Assembly (NCBI RefSeq): GCF_024623325.1
Contig: NZ_JANJZD010000011.1
Span: forward strand, 1 to 64,000
From: Acetatifactor muris
GTDB lineage: Bacteria > Bacillota > Clostridia > Lachnospirales > Lachnospiraceae
Direction: 5' to 3'
DNA: 64,000 nt
The position numbers were made by a program, and so were the translations under genes. Shown here piece by piece: positions 6,683 to 15,393 of the stretch. The first letter of the stretch is position 1. Each line of letters opens with the position of its first letter. Below the pieces are notes generated by a model, which was not told where the DNA came from, did not search any database, and saw only the letters and a program-made list of their open reading frames with translations.

Positions 6683-9418
6683 TTACTCAACAGCAATATA
6701 CTTCTCTTCTTCCACACCTGTTCCATCTATCCCAGCCGCTGCCACGTCCACTTTCTCAAAAGAAACAATCACCACAAACAGATCTGCGTCTGTCTCCCAG
6801 CGGAAGGTCCCTCCACAGGCTTCCGTAAAGCTCTGGGCGATGGAAAGGCCCAGTCCGCTTCCACCGTCCGTCCGGCTCTGATCGCCCCTGACAAACCGTT
6901 CTGTGAATTCTGTTGCCCTGTCAAGCTCCTTCTGAGAAGTATTCTTGACGCTGGCAATGGCCATCTGGCCTTCCTCTTTCAGCGTCACATACACCCGGGA
7001 CCCTGCCAGGGAATATTTGATGGCATTCTGGAAAAGGTTCTGGAACACCCGGTACATCCTCTGTCCGTCAGCTACAATCATCACCGGTTCCTTCGGTATA
7101 TCCGTGCGGAAGGTTACCGGGCTGCCGTCAATTTCTTCCTCCATATCTGCCAGTGTCTGGCGCAGCAGTTTGCCGAAATCCAGCATCTCCATATGCATGG
7201 GCAATTCTCCGGAAGCCGCCTTACTCACTGCGAAGACATCCTGTACCATATTTTTCAGCCGCTGAGATTTCTCATCCAGAATCTTCACATAATCCTTCAC
7301 ATGCTCCGGCAGGCCTTCCTCCTGCTTTAAGAATTCCACATAGCTGATAATGGAAGTCAGAGGTGTCTTGATATCATGGGACACATTGGCAATCAGCTCT
7401 ACCTTCATGCGCTCACTCTTCATCTGTTCGTCCACAGCTTTCGCCATGCCGTGACGGATATCCTCCAGCCCGGCCATGACGTCTTCCAGATCATGACCTG
7501 CAAAGCGTCCGCTATCTGTGGTTCTATGCATATCACCCCTGCGTCCCTGGCTGTCAGCATCACCCGTTTCCTGTTCTTCCTCTCCAGAGAGACGGCCGTT
7601 TTCATCTTTGTCACACTGATATGCCGTATTTACAGTACCCGTTTTCTCGCCTCCGATTTCCTCATAATTTCCGCTTCTGATTTCATAAATGCGTCCTGAA
7701 AGTGCCTCCATGTCCCGGGCTGTCTCCATGCTCTTAGAGCCGATGACATATTGCAGTACCAGGAAGAAAACCGTTGCCAAAATGCACAGCAGCTGCAGCG
7801 GCCAGATTGTTTCATAAGATTTCATACCCATAAAAATCACACTTCCCACCAGCAGCAATCCATAAAACAATCCGGCGACAAAAAGCAATATATTACGCTG
7901 TGCCATTTTCCGGGACAGGGACCTGCTCAGCTCTTTTCCGGAAAACTTTCTGTAAACCCTGCCAGTCAGGCTGTTCTTCCATATCTTCCCGTTATGCCGC
8001 AGATCATTGACGATCAGGTAAATCCCCCAGAACAGCACAGTCCAGACAAAAGATGGAATATTGCGCAGAATTTCCGTTCCCAGACTGCCTATCGCATCAA
8101 AACCATAATCGTATCCATACGCATAAATCGCTTCCTCCCACCATCCATAGCCATAATTTTGAATAATGACCATGACAGTCATTATATAAAGCAGATACAA
8201 TATGCCCAGGAACAGCAGCACTTTTACTTCCACCCAGATCTTCGCCTGGAAATGCGCAATCCCTTCTGCCGCTTCCCGCCTGCTTTTTCCGGTAAAGAAT
8301 GCAAGTATCAAAAGCAAAATACCCGCTCCCAGATACACAAACTCTGCTGCCAGTCGATCATGTCTGGCCTGCAGGTTATTATGCATCCAATAGAGACTGT
8401 TGTCATACTGTTTTGACTGTCCGCTGCCATAAGAACCCTCCATGTAGAGAACCGGTTCCTTTGTCACCGCAATACAGACCGCCGCCTTTTTCACCTTCTC
8501 GTCAACCTGGAAATTATTGTATCCTGGTACATACCAGTCACTTTCATCCCTGTAGAAGCCGTCTCCATAGACATCCACTTCTTTTCCGTCCTTGGTTATC
8601 CGCGTCTTTTCTCCGTCAAAATACAGGACAAAGTTATAGCCTTCCGGCGCACTCATACTGCCGTCCGCAGGCAACGCATCGGAATTGCTGTACAGCACCT
8701 TACCGTCATAGACAATTGTGTAGAGAAGATTTTTGTCTCCCCTGATATTCTCATGATACTTATCTGCGATTTTCTTCCTCTGCTCTTCCGTTAATTCCCT
8801 GATTTCTCCTCTGTTGTAACTGTTCTGTTCATTTTCCAGACTGTCCCAGTAATCCTCTATGCTGTCCCGGTAGTCCTTCAGTTCCTCCTGAAAAGATTCT
8901 CTCTGTTCAGGATCCATGCCTTCCAGCTCATCCAACATATAGAAATAGTTATCCCACATTTCCCGCAGGCTGTACAGATAATCCTCCAGTTCCCGCGCCG
9001 AAAGCCCCGATACCTCTTCCGCGTAAGCTTCTTCCTGCAATTCTCTCACATCAATGGGCTGCGGAATGCAGTAACTGTTCCAGTATTCCTCAAAGGAATC
9101 GCCTGCATAGTTACCGTAATACCAGGTTCCGTCGTAACCGCCGCCGTAATAGGTGCCATTGTTATATCCCCATATGCCGCCCAGCCCATTGCCCCCGGTG
9201 GCCATAATCAGAAAACTTTCCAGACGACTGGCAATATAGCCCCTAAATCTTACGCTCTGTTGATAATCGTCCTCCAGTATCCTGTCCACCTGCCAGAGCT
9301 TTGCCCCCGCAGGCTTGGTTCTCAGAATATCTGTCAGACCTCCCAGCGTCAGACTGACGCCGAGAAAGAAAATAAGAAAGCTAATTCCCCTTTTCCTGTT
9401 TTTCCATTTTGTATCCAA
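6683..9418 (-). CDS. large multi-helix sensor histidine kinase
   Basis: 911 residues. A first membrane helix lies at about 13-33, followed by a 320-residue exported sensor region rich in Tyr, Gly and Asp (residues 90-120 are YNNGTYYGGGYDGTWYYG-like). About five more helices lie between 360 and 550. The cytoplasmic part has the H-box (NVSHDIKTPLTSIISY, His near 682) and an ATPase domain with N-box FQNLFQNAIKYS (about 799) and G-box GGSGLGLSIAQSF (about 855). The layout resembles VanS-like kinases with an unusually long N-terminus. The start is a TTG at 9418 inside the regulator gene (38-base overlap), so the two are translationally coupled. The Tyr/Gly-rich sensor region looks like a low-complexity surface domain; its ligand is unknown. 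Confidence 0.85.
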   Translation of the reverse strand: MDTKWKNRKRGISFLIFFLGVSLTLGGLTDILRTKPAGAKLWQVDRILEDDYQQSVRFRGYIASRLESFLIMATGGNGLGGIWGYNNGTYYGGGYDGTWYYGNYAGDSFEEYWNSYCIPQPIDVRELQEEAYAEEVSGLSARELEDYLYSLREMWDNYFYMLDELEGMDPEQRESFQEELKDYRDSIEDYWDSLENEQNSYNRGEIRELTEEQRKKIADKYHENIRGDKNLLYTIVYDGKVLYSNSDALPADGSMSAPEGYNFVLYFDGEKTRITKDGKEVDVYGDGFYRDESDWYVPGYNNFQVDEKVKKAAVCIAVTKEPVLYMEGSYGSGQSKQYDNSLYWMHNNLQARHDRLAAEFVYLGAGILLLILAFFTGKSRREAAEGIAHFQAKIWVEVKVLLFLGILYLLYIMTVMVIIQNYGYGWWEEAIYAYGYDYGFDAIGSLGTEILRNIPSFVWTVLFWGIYLIVNDLRHNGKIWKNSLTGRVYRKFSGKELSRSLSRKMAQRNILLFVAGLFYGLLLVGSVIFMGMKSYETIWPLQLLCILATVFFLVLQYVIGSKSMETARDMEALSGRIYEIRSGNYEEIGGEKTGTVNTAYQCDKDENGRLSGEEEQETGDADSQGRRGDMHRTTDSGRFAGHDLEDVMAGLEDIRHGMAKAVDEQMKSERMKVELIANVSHDIKTPLTSIISYVEFLKQEEGLPEHVKDYVKILDEKSQRLKNMVQDVFAVSKAASGELPMHMEMLDFGKLLRQTLADMEEEIDGSPVTFRTDIPKEPVMIVADGQRMYRVFQNLFQNAIKYSLAGSRVYVTLKEEGQMAIASVKNTSQKELDRATEFTERFVRGDQSRTDGGSGLGLSIAQSFTEACGGTFRWETDADLFVVIVSFEKVDVAAAGIDGTGVEEEKYIAVE

Positions 9419-10091
9419 TGCCCCACACCACCTTTATATATTCTGGCTCTTTCGGATTCAGTTCCAGCTTCTCACGGATGCGCCTGATATGCACCATCAC
9501 GGTGTTCTCCGAGGCGAAAGCTTCTTCCTCCCACACCCGACGGTAGATTTCCTCCGCCGGAAACACGCGGCCCTGATTGCGCATGAACAGCTCCACAATC
9601 TTCGTCTCTGTGGGAGTCAGCTTCACCGGTTCTCCGTCGGCATAGAGAATTTTCTCATCCGTGCTGTACAGCAGACGGCCATTTCTGATCTCACCAACTC
9701 TGTTCCCCGCATGAATATCCCCCAGACAGGTGTATCTGCGAAGCTGGCTTTTCACCCGGGCTGCCAGCTCCTGGGGATTGTAGGGCTTTGCCACATAGTC
9801 GTCCGCTCCCATGGACAGGCCCAGCACTTTGTCGGAGTCCTCGCTTTTGGCGCTGAGGACAATGACGGGAATGTTCTGCTTCTCACGAATGCGCATCAGG
9901 GCCGAAAGGCCATCCAGCTTCGGCATCATCACGTCGATCAGCACCAGCCGCACCTGTCTCGAAGCGAGAATATCCAGTGCCTGCAGTCCGTCATAGGCTT
10001 TCAGCACTTCGTATCCCTCTCCTTCCAGCAGAATGCTGATGGCTTTCACAATCTCTCTGTCATCGTCCACAACCAGTACGCAATCACTCAT
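9381..10091 (-). CDS. OmpR/VanR-type response regulator
   Basis: 236 residues. The receiver domain (1-115) has the acidic pocket VVDDDRE, the phosphorylated Asp in LIDVMMPKLDG (about 52), the switch VIVLSAKSED, and the lysine in YVAKPYNP. The C-terminal winged helix (about 140-232) has KLTPTETKIVELFM and VMVHIRRIREKLE. It is paired with the overlapping kinase downstream. Direct repeats upstream (10156-10200) are likely binding sites, so it probably controls its own operon, which may include the ABC-2 exporter genes before it. Confidence 0.9.
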   Translation of the reverse strand: MSDCVLVVDDDREIVKAISILLEGEGYEVLKAYDGLQALDILASRQVRLVLIDVMMPKLDGLSALMRIREKQNIPVIVLSAKSEDSDKVLGLSMGADDYVAKPYNPQELAARVKSQLRRYTCLGDIHAGNRVGEIRNGRLLYSTDEKILYADGEPVKLTPTETKIVELFMRNQGRVFPAEEIYRRVWEEEAFASENTVMVHIRRIREKLELNPKEPEYIKVVWGIGYKMEKQEKGN

Positions 10092-10155
10092 GATGTCTCC
10101 TTTCGTCTGCCGCCGAACTTTATCTTCGAGCTGATAGTATCATATCCTTCTTTTT

Positions 10156-10200
10156 TTACAGATTTCCGGGGGTGTTTCTTACAGATTTCTTACGAATGTC
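10156..10200 (-). promoter_or_regulatory. direct-repeat regulator box upstream of the VanR-like gene
   Basis: TTACAGATTTC occurs perfectly at 10156-10166 and 10179-10189. A looser copy, TTACGAATGTC, lies at 10190-10200, so the last two are 11 bp apart, one helical turn, as for OmpR-family sites. A TATGATACT stretch between the repeats and the gene could be the -10 region. The rest of 10092-10325 shows no gene. Confidence 0.5.
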
Positions 10201-10325
10201 TGCCGCTGAATGTTTTTGTTTTGCCCGGATACCGGCGACCTCAATGTCCGCATTCTTTGTTCTGACTTTAGCATGTCATACAGGAATATACAAGTGTTGA
10301 TTTCAGGGAATTCTTCGACTGGGCC

Positions 10326-10390
10326 GGGATTCCTGCAATGGCTTACAGGGGACTGCCGCCCCTGCCCTTTGTGAATTAAGGGCGAATTAC
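10326..10390. repeat. short relative of the 36.7-kb inverted-repeat element
   Basis: Bases 10329-10357 match the reverse complement of 37131-37161 at about 27 of 31 positions (ATTC, CTGCAATGG, TTACAGGGG, CTGCC). Bases 10368-10390 (TTGTGAATTAA, GCGAAT, TTAC) match 37188-37212 in direct orientation. Between them CAGGGG/CCCCTG forms a small hairpin. The last bases include the stop codon of the ABC permease gene, so the element ends exactly at the gene boundary. Confidence 0.6.
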
Positions 10391-11190
10391 GAGCTCGCAC
10401 TGTTATATCGCCGCAGCCCCCGTTTCCACACCGCACAGGTCAGCAGTGAAAAAAGCCCCACCACTCCCATTCCATAGACTGCCATCTCTGCCGACATCTC
10501 CCCCACCATACTCTGCACCGGCAATGTGGCCATAATACCATAAGGCAGAATCAGATAGAAAAGCACCTTGTACACCCCGTGAAACGCAATGCCCGGCAGC
10601 TTCATACACAGCTCAAGACCGGCCTCTTCAATCTGCTCCATTCGCGCCATGGACACAACATACAGAGAGACAGACCGGATAAGCACCTCCATCTCATAAT
10701 ATAAAACCGTCATGATCAGAATCCAGAATATATAGGCACCTGTTCCGGCCAGGGTCAGCCTGATATCCGCTGTCCCCACCCCATAGGCAATGATACATAT
10801 GCTCATGAAAACAAGCGGTATTGAACCCGGGCTCACATTTTCAAAAGTCAGCCGGAACAGAGGGCTTACCGGCTTCGTCAGATACAAATCCAGGTCGCCG
10901 GATCTGACCTTGCCTGGAATTCCGTTTATTCCAAAGAAATAAACCGTCATGTTAATCGCATTGATCAGGGAAAAACTGCCTATATACAGAATCATCTCGC
11001 CTCTCCCCCAGCTTCCAATGGCATCCACATTTGCGTACACTGCCCCAAAAGCCAGCAGTTGTATCACAAACAGACTTCCATCCACAAAAAACGGTCCGAA
11101 GAAATCCAGCCTGAATACCGTCAGCCCATGAAATCTCAGAGAAAATAACGCTCTGAACACCCCCAGATTTTTCTTTAATCTCTTTCTCAT
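10387..11190 (-). CDS. ABC-2 type transporter permease (second subunit)
   Basis: 267 residues with about six hydrophobic helices. It starts with a basic cytoplasmic segment (MRKRLKKNLGVFRALFSLRF) and has the conserved MILYIGSFSLINAINMTVYF and IPGKVRSGDLDLYLTKPVSP segment characteristic of COG3694-type ABC-2 permeases. It overlaps the upstream permease by 4 bases, so the two are coupled and probably form a heterodimer driven by the ATPase encoded first. The substrate is unknown; related systems export drugs, lipids or peptides. Its stop codon lies inside the end of a repeat element at 10326-10390. Confidence 0.85.
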   Translation of the reverse strand: MRKRLKKNLGVFRALFSLRFHGLTVFRLDFFGPFFVDGSLFVIQLLAFGAVYANVDAIGSWGRGEMILYIGSFSLINAINMTVYFFGINGIPGKVRSGDLDLYLTKPVSPLFRLTFENVSPGSIPLVFMSICIIAYGVGTADIRLTLAGTGAYIFWILIMTVLYYEMEVLIRSVSLYVVSMARMEQIEEAGLELCMKLPGIAFHGVYKVLFYLILPYGIMATLPVQSMVGEMSAEMAVYGMGVVGLFSLLTCAVWKRGLRRYNSASS

Positions 11191-11981
11191 ATCCCCACCC
11201 CATCATACTTTCTTCGATATTTTTTCCAGGTCCGACGAATGATAATCTGCATGACCAGACACCAGCAGAGGATAATGACAACTCCCCGAAAGGCTTCTTC
11301 CGGAATCATCCCTGTCAGCAGCATGGAAGGCAGATAAGTGACATAGTAAAAAGGCAGTATTCTCATGACATTCACAACACCCTCCGGGAAAAGTGCCAAC
11401 GGAATAATCGTTCCTGTAACCAGTGCCGTCAGGTTGCTTTTTATCATAAGGAAGGTGTCTATCCCCTGATATTTTAATGTCAGCAGCCCCAGAAAGAAGT
11501 TGAGCTGTACCATAAATACCATACCCAATATCGCCATAATCACCGCACTCAGCAGAATCTCAGGGTCTGTGGTAAAGGCAAACCAGATGCGGAATATCAC
11601 CGTCCACACCGCTGCCGCAATCAGGTCAAATATTAGATAAAACAATACCACTCCCAGCTCCATGGCCATAAAATACTTTTCTATTCCCACGGGAATCACC
11701 ATATACCTGGAAAAGGTTCCGTTGCGGATTCTGGCATGTATTTCGCCGCTGATTCCGTCAGACATCTCCAGCTGAGAGAGAAAAGAACTGACAATATAAT
11801 AGGAAAGCATGCCGTGGAATGTAAACATTCCCACCGTGCCGCCCTGTTGAAAAACAGTCCCCCACAGCAAATAGGCGAACAGAATCCTGGATATGGTAAA
11901 TATCATATTAAAAATCACATCCGCTCTCCATGCCAGCTGTGCTTTCATGTGTGTCTTTGACACCTGCCAGTATTTGCTCAT
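11187..11981 (-). CDS. ABC-2 type transporter permease (first subunit)
   Basis: 264 residues, six predicted helices. The N-terminus, YWQVSKTHMKAQLAWRADV, and the segment DGISGEIHARIRNGTFSRYMVIP match COG4587-type ABC-2 permeases; the 'G.I..R.GTFSRYLv.P' motif is the coupling region facing the ATPase. It overlaps both neighbours by 4 bases. It should pair with the permease at 10387-11190 to form the membrane pore. There is no solute-binding protein gene, which fits an exporter. Confidence 0.85.
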   Translation of the reverse strand: MSKYWQVSKTHMKAQLAWRADVIFNMIFTISRILFAYLLWGTVFQQGGTVGMFTFHGMLSYYIVSSFLSQLEMSDGISGEIHARIRNGTFSRYMVIPVGIEKYFMAMELGVVLFYLIFDLIAAAVWTVIFRIWFAFTTDPEILLSAVIMAILGMVFMVQLNFFLGLLTLKYQGIDTFLMIKSNLTALVTGTIIPLALFPEGVVNVMRILPFYYVTYLPSMLLTGMIPEEAFRGVVIILCWCLVMQIIIRRTWKKYRRKYDGVGI

Positions 11982-13039
11982 GAAAGTCCCCCTTTCCCAT
12001 TCCTGTTCTGTTCTGTCATTTCATCGCTTTCACAGTCGTCCTCTGTCCTCTGAAAATCCGTCCCGGCGTGATAGATACGTTCTACCACAGCCCCGAGATC
12101 TTCTTCCTCCACCAGAATGTCTTTCGGATTGTATCGCATAAGCTCCGCAAATAATTCTCCGGTTCTGTGAATGGCAGCCTCGTATACTTTTTTGTAAGGC
12201 TCATTCCCTGTCAGCCTTATCTCATCGGTTTTCAGAGCAATGTCACCCACAGGATTCTCAAAAGTGACAATCACTTTTCTGTTCTTCTGATACTGCTCAA
12301 ACAACTGGTCTGTCGAGCCGTCATACAGTTTGATTCCATGACTGATTACCACAGTTCTTCTGCAGAGCGCCTTAATATCCTCCATATAGTGAGATGTCAG
12401 AAGAATCGTAGTGCCTTTTTCCTCATTGACTTCTCTCAGAAATTTCCGTATCTGTCTGGCCGCCATAGCGTCCAGTCCGATGGTAGGCTCATCCAGAAAC
12501 AATATCTTCGGCTGATGCAGCAGTGCCACAATCAGCTCCATCTTCATTCGCTCTCCCAGAGACAGCGTCCGCACCTGAACATCCATCAAATCCTGCACAC
12601 CCAAAAGCCCTACAAAATAATCTCTGTTCTTCCGATATTCGCTTTCCGGTATCTCATATATCTCTTTAAAGAGACGCAGGGTGTCATTGACTGTCAGTTC
12701 AAAAAAGAGCTGACTTTTCTGTCCCATCACAACAGCATACTGTTTCTTGAATTCATTCTTCAGGTCATTGGGGTAATATCCCATCACGTCAATTCTGCCT
12801 TCTGTGGGCGCGATGATTCCGGTCAGCATTTTAATCAGAGTGGTTTTCCCTGCTCCGTTGGGTCCGATGAGCCCCAGAAACTCTCCCTCTCCCACAGACA
12901 GATTCACCTGATTTACCGCTGTTTTTTCCTCATACTCCCGCTTCCACAGGCTGGCTATGCTTCCTCTGATTCCCTCTTTTTTCCTGTACCTGCGATATGT
13001 TTTTACCAGGCCTTCTGTCTCTATCACTATATGTTTCAT
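11978..13039 (-). CDS. ABC transporter ATP-binding protein (COG4586 type)
   Basis: 353 residues from the ATG at 13039 with AAAGGA at good spacing. The Walker A is GPNGAGKTTLIKMLTG, the signature is LSLGERMKMELIVALLHQ, the Walker B is ILFLDEPTIGLDAMA, followed by an LLTSHYMED switch. The C-terminal 100 residues are the regulatory extension typical of daunorubicin-type exporters. It heads a three-gene operon with two permeases. A longer in-frame start at 13087 would begin inside a terminator hairpin. A separate leader peptide gene ends one base before this start, so translation and transcription are probably controlled by the leader. Confidence 0.9.
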   Translation of the reverse strand: MKHIVIETEGLVKTYRRYRKKEGIRGSIASLWKREYEEKTAVNQVNLSVGEGEFLGLIGPNGAGKTTLIKMLTGIIAPTEGRIDVMGYYPNDLKNEFKKQYAVVMGQKSQLFFELTVNDTLRLFKEIYEIPESEYRKNRDYFVGLLGVQDLMDVQVRTLSLGERMKMELIVALLHQPKILFLDEPTIGLDAMAARQIRKFLREVNEEKGTTILLTSHYMEDIKALCRRTVVISHGIKLYDGSTDQLFEQYQKNRKVIVTFENPVGDIALKTDEIRLTGNEPYKKVYEAAIHRTGELFAELMRYNPKDILVEEEDLGAVVERIYHAGTDFQRTEDDCESDEMTEQNRNGKGGLS

Positions 13040-13040
13040 C

Positions 13041-13097
13041 TCATATCCTTTCCACGCAAAAAAGACCATGACTGCCCCTGAAAGCATAAAATGTCAT
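13041..13097 (-). CDS. 18-residue leader peptide of the ABC exporter operon
   Basis: An ATG at 13097 is preceded by GGAAGG six bases upstream and opens an 18-codon frame, MTFYAFRGSHGLFCVERI, ending TGA one base before the exporter ATG. The frame runs through both arms, the loop and the U-run of the terminator at 13058-13102. A ribosome on this frame would therefore prevent the hairpin. Such arrangements regulate several antibiotic-resistance ABC genes, where drug-stalled ribosomes allow read-through. The frame and its ribosome-binding site are seen directly; the regulatory role is inferred. A second small frame (MDTEGRP) ends in the left arm but has only a weak ribosome-binding site. Confidence 0.5.
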   Translation of the reverse strand: MTFYAFRGSHGLFCVERI

Positions 13098-13102
13098 GGT
13101 CT
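13058..13102 (-). terminator. intrinsic terminator (attenuator) just before the exporter start codon
   Basis: On the minus strand AGACCATGAC (13102-13093) pairs perfectly with GTCATGGTCT (13072-13063) around a 20-base loop, and the right arm runs into TTTTTT (to 13058). It lies downstream of the promoter at 13163-13192 and 19 bases before the ATPase start codon, so by default it should end transcription before the exporter genes. Confidence 0.65.
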
Positions 13103-13129
13103 ACCTTCCGTATCCATTTTCTTTTTACA

Positions 13130-13148
13130 GTCCGGATTTCAGCCGGAC
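13130..13148 (-). other. GC-rich hairpin in the exporter leader
   Basis: GTCCGG and CCGGAC form a 6-bp stem with a 7-base loop, about 10 bases after the likely transcription start and 28 bases before the terminator stem. It could protect the 5' end or take part in an alternative fold. Confidence 0.45.
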
Positions 13149-13162
13149 CACTATATTCCATC

Positions 13163-13192
13163 ATTTTAAGCTATTGTGAGGTAAAATGTCAA
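13163..13192 (-). promoter_or_regulatory. sigma-A promoter of the ABC-2 exporter operon
   Basis: Minus strand: consensus TTGACA (13192-13187), 18-base spacer, TAAAAT (13168-13163). It gives a leader of roughly 115 bases holding two hairpins and a leader peptide. The stretch 13193-13373 before the next gene has no other feature that I can support. Confidence 0.75.
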
Positions 13193-13373
13193 CAGCTCAC
13201 CTGCTGACATATGGGCAGACTCCAAACATGAAAATGAAAACTGCCCTGCAATATTTATTTTGCTTCTGTTTCCCTCACAATTGAACTTAACATGCAAACG
13301 CCCTCTCTATGTGTTTTTCCTTATTATACAGGCCCCTCCCGCATCTGTCAATCCCAAAAAATCCCATCCTCAT

Positions 13374-15359
13374 TCACATCAGAAATCTGATCCACGGGTC
13401 AAGCCACATTATCACACGCCGAACCATTCTCGTCCTCCCCGGAACGTCTCCGGAAAACAATTCTTCCACCTCAGACCCGGATTCAGCCGCCGGGCAGGCC
13501 TCTCTCTGGTAGTCAAGGAAAATGTCCTCGAGCTGGTCATTTACCTCCCTGCTGTCAATGACCACCATCAGTTCAGTATTCTGATAAGCGCTTTTTATAT
13601 CCATATTAAAAGAACCTACAGCGGACAGTCTGTCACCAATCAGAATACTTTTGCCGTGATAGGAATAATTCCCGCTGTATTCCAGTATTTTAAGTCCTGT
13701 ATCCAGTATCTTCTCCTTATTCAGGACATAATCCACCGCGCCGAAATAATTCCCGTTTGTGGACGGCGCATTTGTCATCAGCATGACATTTTCATTCTTT
13801 TGGCATATTTCAGTAAACATATCATACATGTAATCATTACAGATAATGTATGGAGTATGTATGATTGTCTCAGTGTCGGCATGCTTTATCAGCTGACAGA
13901 GCGTCCAGAACGTCCATGGTTCCTTCGGGTATAGTCCCCCGGGATTACTCACCAGGCTTATATGGTTCACCGGAAATGTCACATCCGCATAATCAATGGC
14001 TTCAAACTGCTGCGGGTTCTCTGCCTGCATCCGGACATACAGCCTGTCCAGCTCTGCAGCCGCCCTTTTCACAGAAGCACTGTTCTCCAACAGCTTCCCA
14101 TGCCTCCACAGGCTGCAGCATTTCTGTGCGACTGTCTCCTCGAAATGAAGGACCAGATCATGCACAGAACTGTCCGCGCCGCCCGTATTGTATACCAGGA
14201 CATCTCTGTCATAGTTTTTATGTCCCTCCTGGTCTCCCAGGAAGAAATCAAAAGTATTCCTTCCTCCCGCCAGATATACGCGGTCATCGGCAATGATATA
14301 TTTCTCATGCATTCTGCTCATGCCCTTCCAGGGTGTCAGAACATTTGCCCTGTTATAGACAATAATCTCCACATTATCCGTGGTCTCCAGCGCATAGAAA
14401 TAAGGATTTCCCTCCACCTGAGTCCAGAAAGCGAATCCGTCCAGCAGAAGCTCTACCTGTACTCCCCGCAGCGCCGCAGCCCGAAGGGCAGCCATTATCT
14501 GCATTCCGGAAGTATCGGAACGCATCTCATAAGTTGACAGAATAATTCTCTCCTGTGCCTGAGAAATCAGGCGGATTCTTTCTCTGAGCGCAGCGCCGTT
14601 GTCCTCGATCATCACAGCCCGGTCCGCGGAAATTCCCTCCCCATAAAAGCTGTCTGCCTGAAAAGATTCCATATATTCACTGCTTACCTCCGGCTGTCTG
14701 CGGTAAGGCAATATCGCGCACAGAACAAAACTGATAACTGCCAGAATGATAATCCCTGTAATCAGCAGCCCTCTCCTTTTTCCCTTCGTTCTGCCCGAAT
14801 CAGCTTCACCTGTCGTGAGCATTTGAATGTGAAATAGCAGATACATCCCCCAGGTGACGGCCATCACTGCCATCAGCAGATAAATCACTGCGTTTGACAC
14901 CAGCAGAGGCAGATTCGGCACAAAAAGCAGCAGCAGAATCCCCGCGTCCAGAATACAGGTACAGGCTTTCCCATACCACAGGGCACCGGTTATTTTCCTG
15001 TCCTTTTTCATCAGAATCAGACCCATGACAGCCATATACAGTTCTTTTAAAAGGAAAAACACCAGAAGCCGGACTGTCAGCGGATACTGAAACGTCAAAG
15101 CCACAGCAATGCCTCCCTGGGTCAGTTTGTCCGCCACCGGATCCAGAATCTTCCCGAAATCTGTCACCATGTTAAATTTCCTGGCAATTTTTCCGTCCAG
15201 AAAATCTGTCAGAAAAGAAACCGCCAGGACCAGAAGCGCCGCAAGGTAAAAAGTTTTTGAGTCCGCACGATAATACAGCAGCAGAAATACCGGCAGCAAT
15301 GCAATTCTGAAATACCCCATTAAATTTGGAATCGAAAAATATTCTCTGGTTCGTTTCAA
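13374..15359 (-). CDS. fused phosphatidylglycerophosphate synthase / phospholipase D (cardiolipin synthase-like)
   Basis: 661 residues from a TTG at 15359 with a perfect AGGAGG nine bases upstream. Residues 1-200 are a CDP-alcohol phosphatidyltransferase with five or six helices and the exact motif D-x2-DG-x2-AR-x8-G-x3-D-x3-D (DFLDGKIARKF onward). A further helix follows at about 195-215, then an exported or membrane-facing PLD region with two HKD motifs: HEKYIIADDRVYLAGGRN and HGKSILIGDRLSAVGSFN. In the second the aspartate is displaced by one (G at the usual position). The first domain should make phosphatidylglycerol phosphate from CDP-diacylglycerol. The second would join two phosphatidylglycerols into cardiolipin or cleave another phosphodiester. 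A usual PgsA is about 180 residues and a usual Cls about 480, so this is nearly both end to end. Confidence 0.85.
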   Translation of the reverse strand: MKRTREYFSIPNLMGYFRIALLPVFLLLYYRADSKTFYLAALLVLAVSFLTDFLDGKIARKFNMVTDFGKILDPVADKLTQGGIAVALTFQYPLTVRLLVFFLLKELYMAVMGLILMKKDRKITGALWYGKACTCILDAGILLLLFVPNLPLLVSNAVIYLLMAVMAVTWGMYLLFHIQMLTTGEADSGRTKGKRRGLLITGIIILAVISFVLCAILPYRRQPEVSSEYMESFQADSFYGEGISADRAVMIEDNGAALRERIRLISQAQERIILSTYEMRSDTSGMQIMAALRAAALRGVQVELLLDGFAFWTQVEGNPYFYALETTDNVEIIVYNRANVLTPWKGMSRMHEKYIIADDRVYLAGGRNTFDFFLGDQEGHKNYDRDVLVYNTGGADSSVHDLVLHFEETVAQKCCSLWRHGKLLENSASVKRAAAELDRLYVRMQAENPQQFEAIDYADVTFPVNHISLVSNPGGLYPKEPWTFWTLCQLIKHADTETIIHTPYIICNDYMYDMFTEICQKNENVMLMTNAPSTNGNYFGAVDYVLNKEKILDTGLKILEYSGNYSYHGKSILIGDRLSAVGSFNMDIKSAYQNTELMVVIDSREVNDQLEDIFLDYQREACPAAESGSEVEELFSGDVPGRTRMVRRVIMWLDPWIRFLM

Positions 15360-15393
15360 GCCTTTCTTCCTCCTGTACCGCTGACCATTATTT

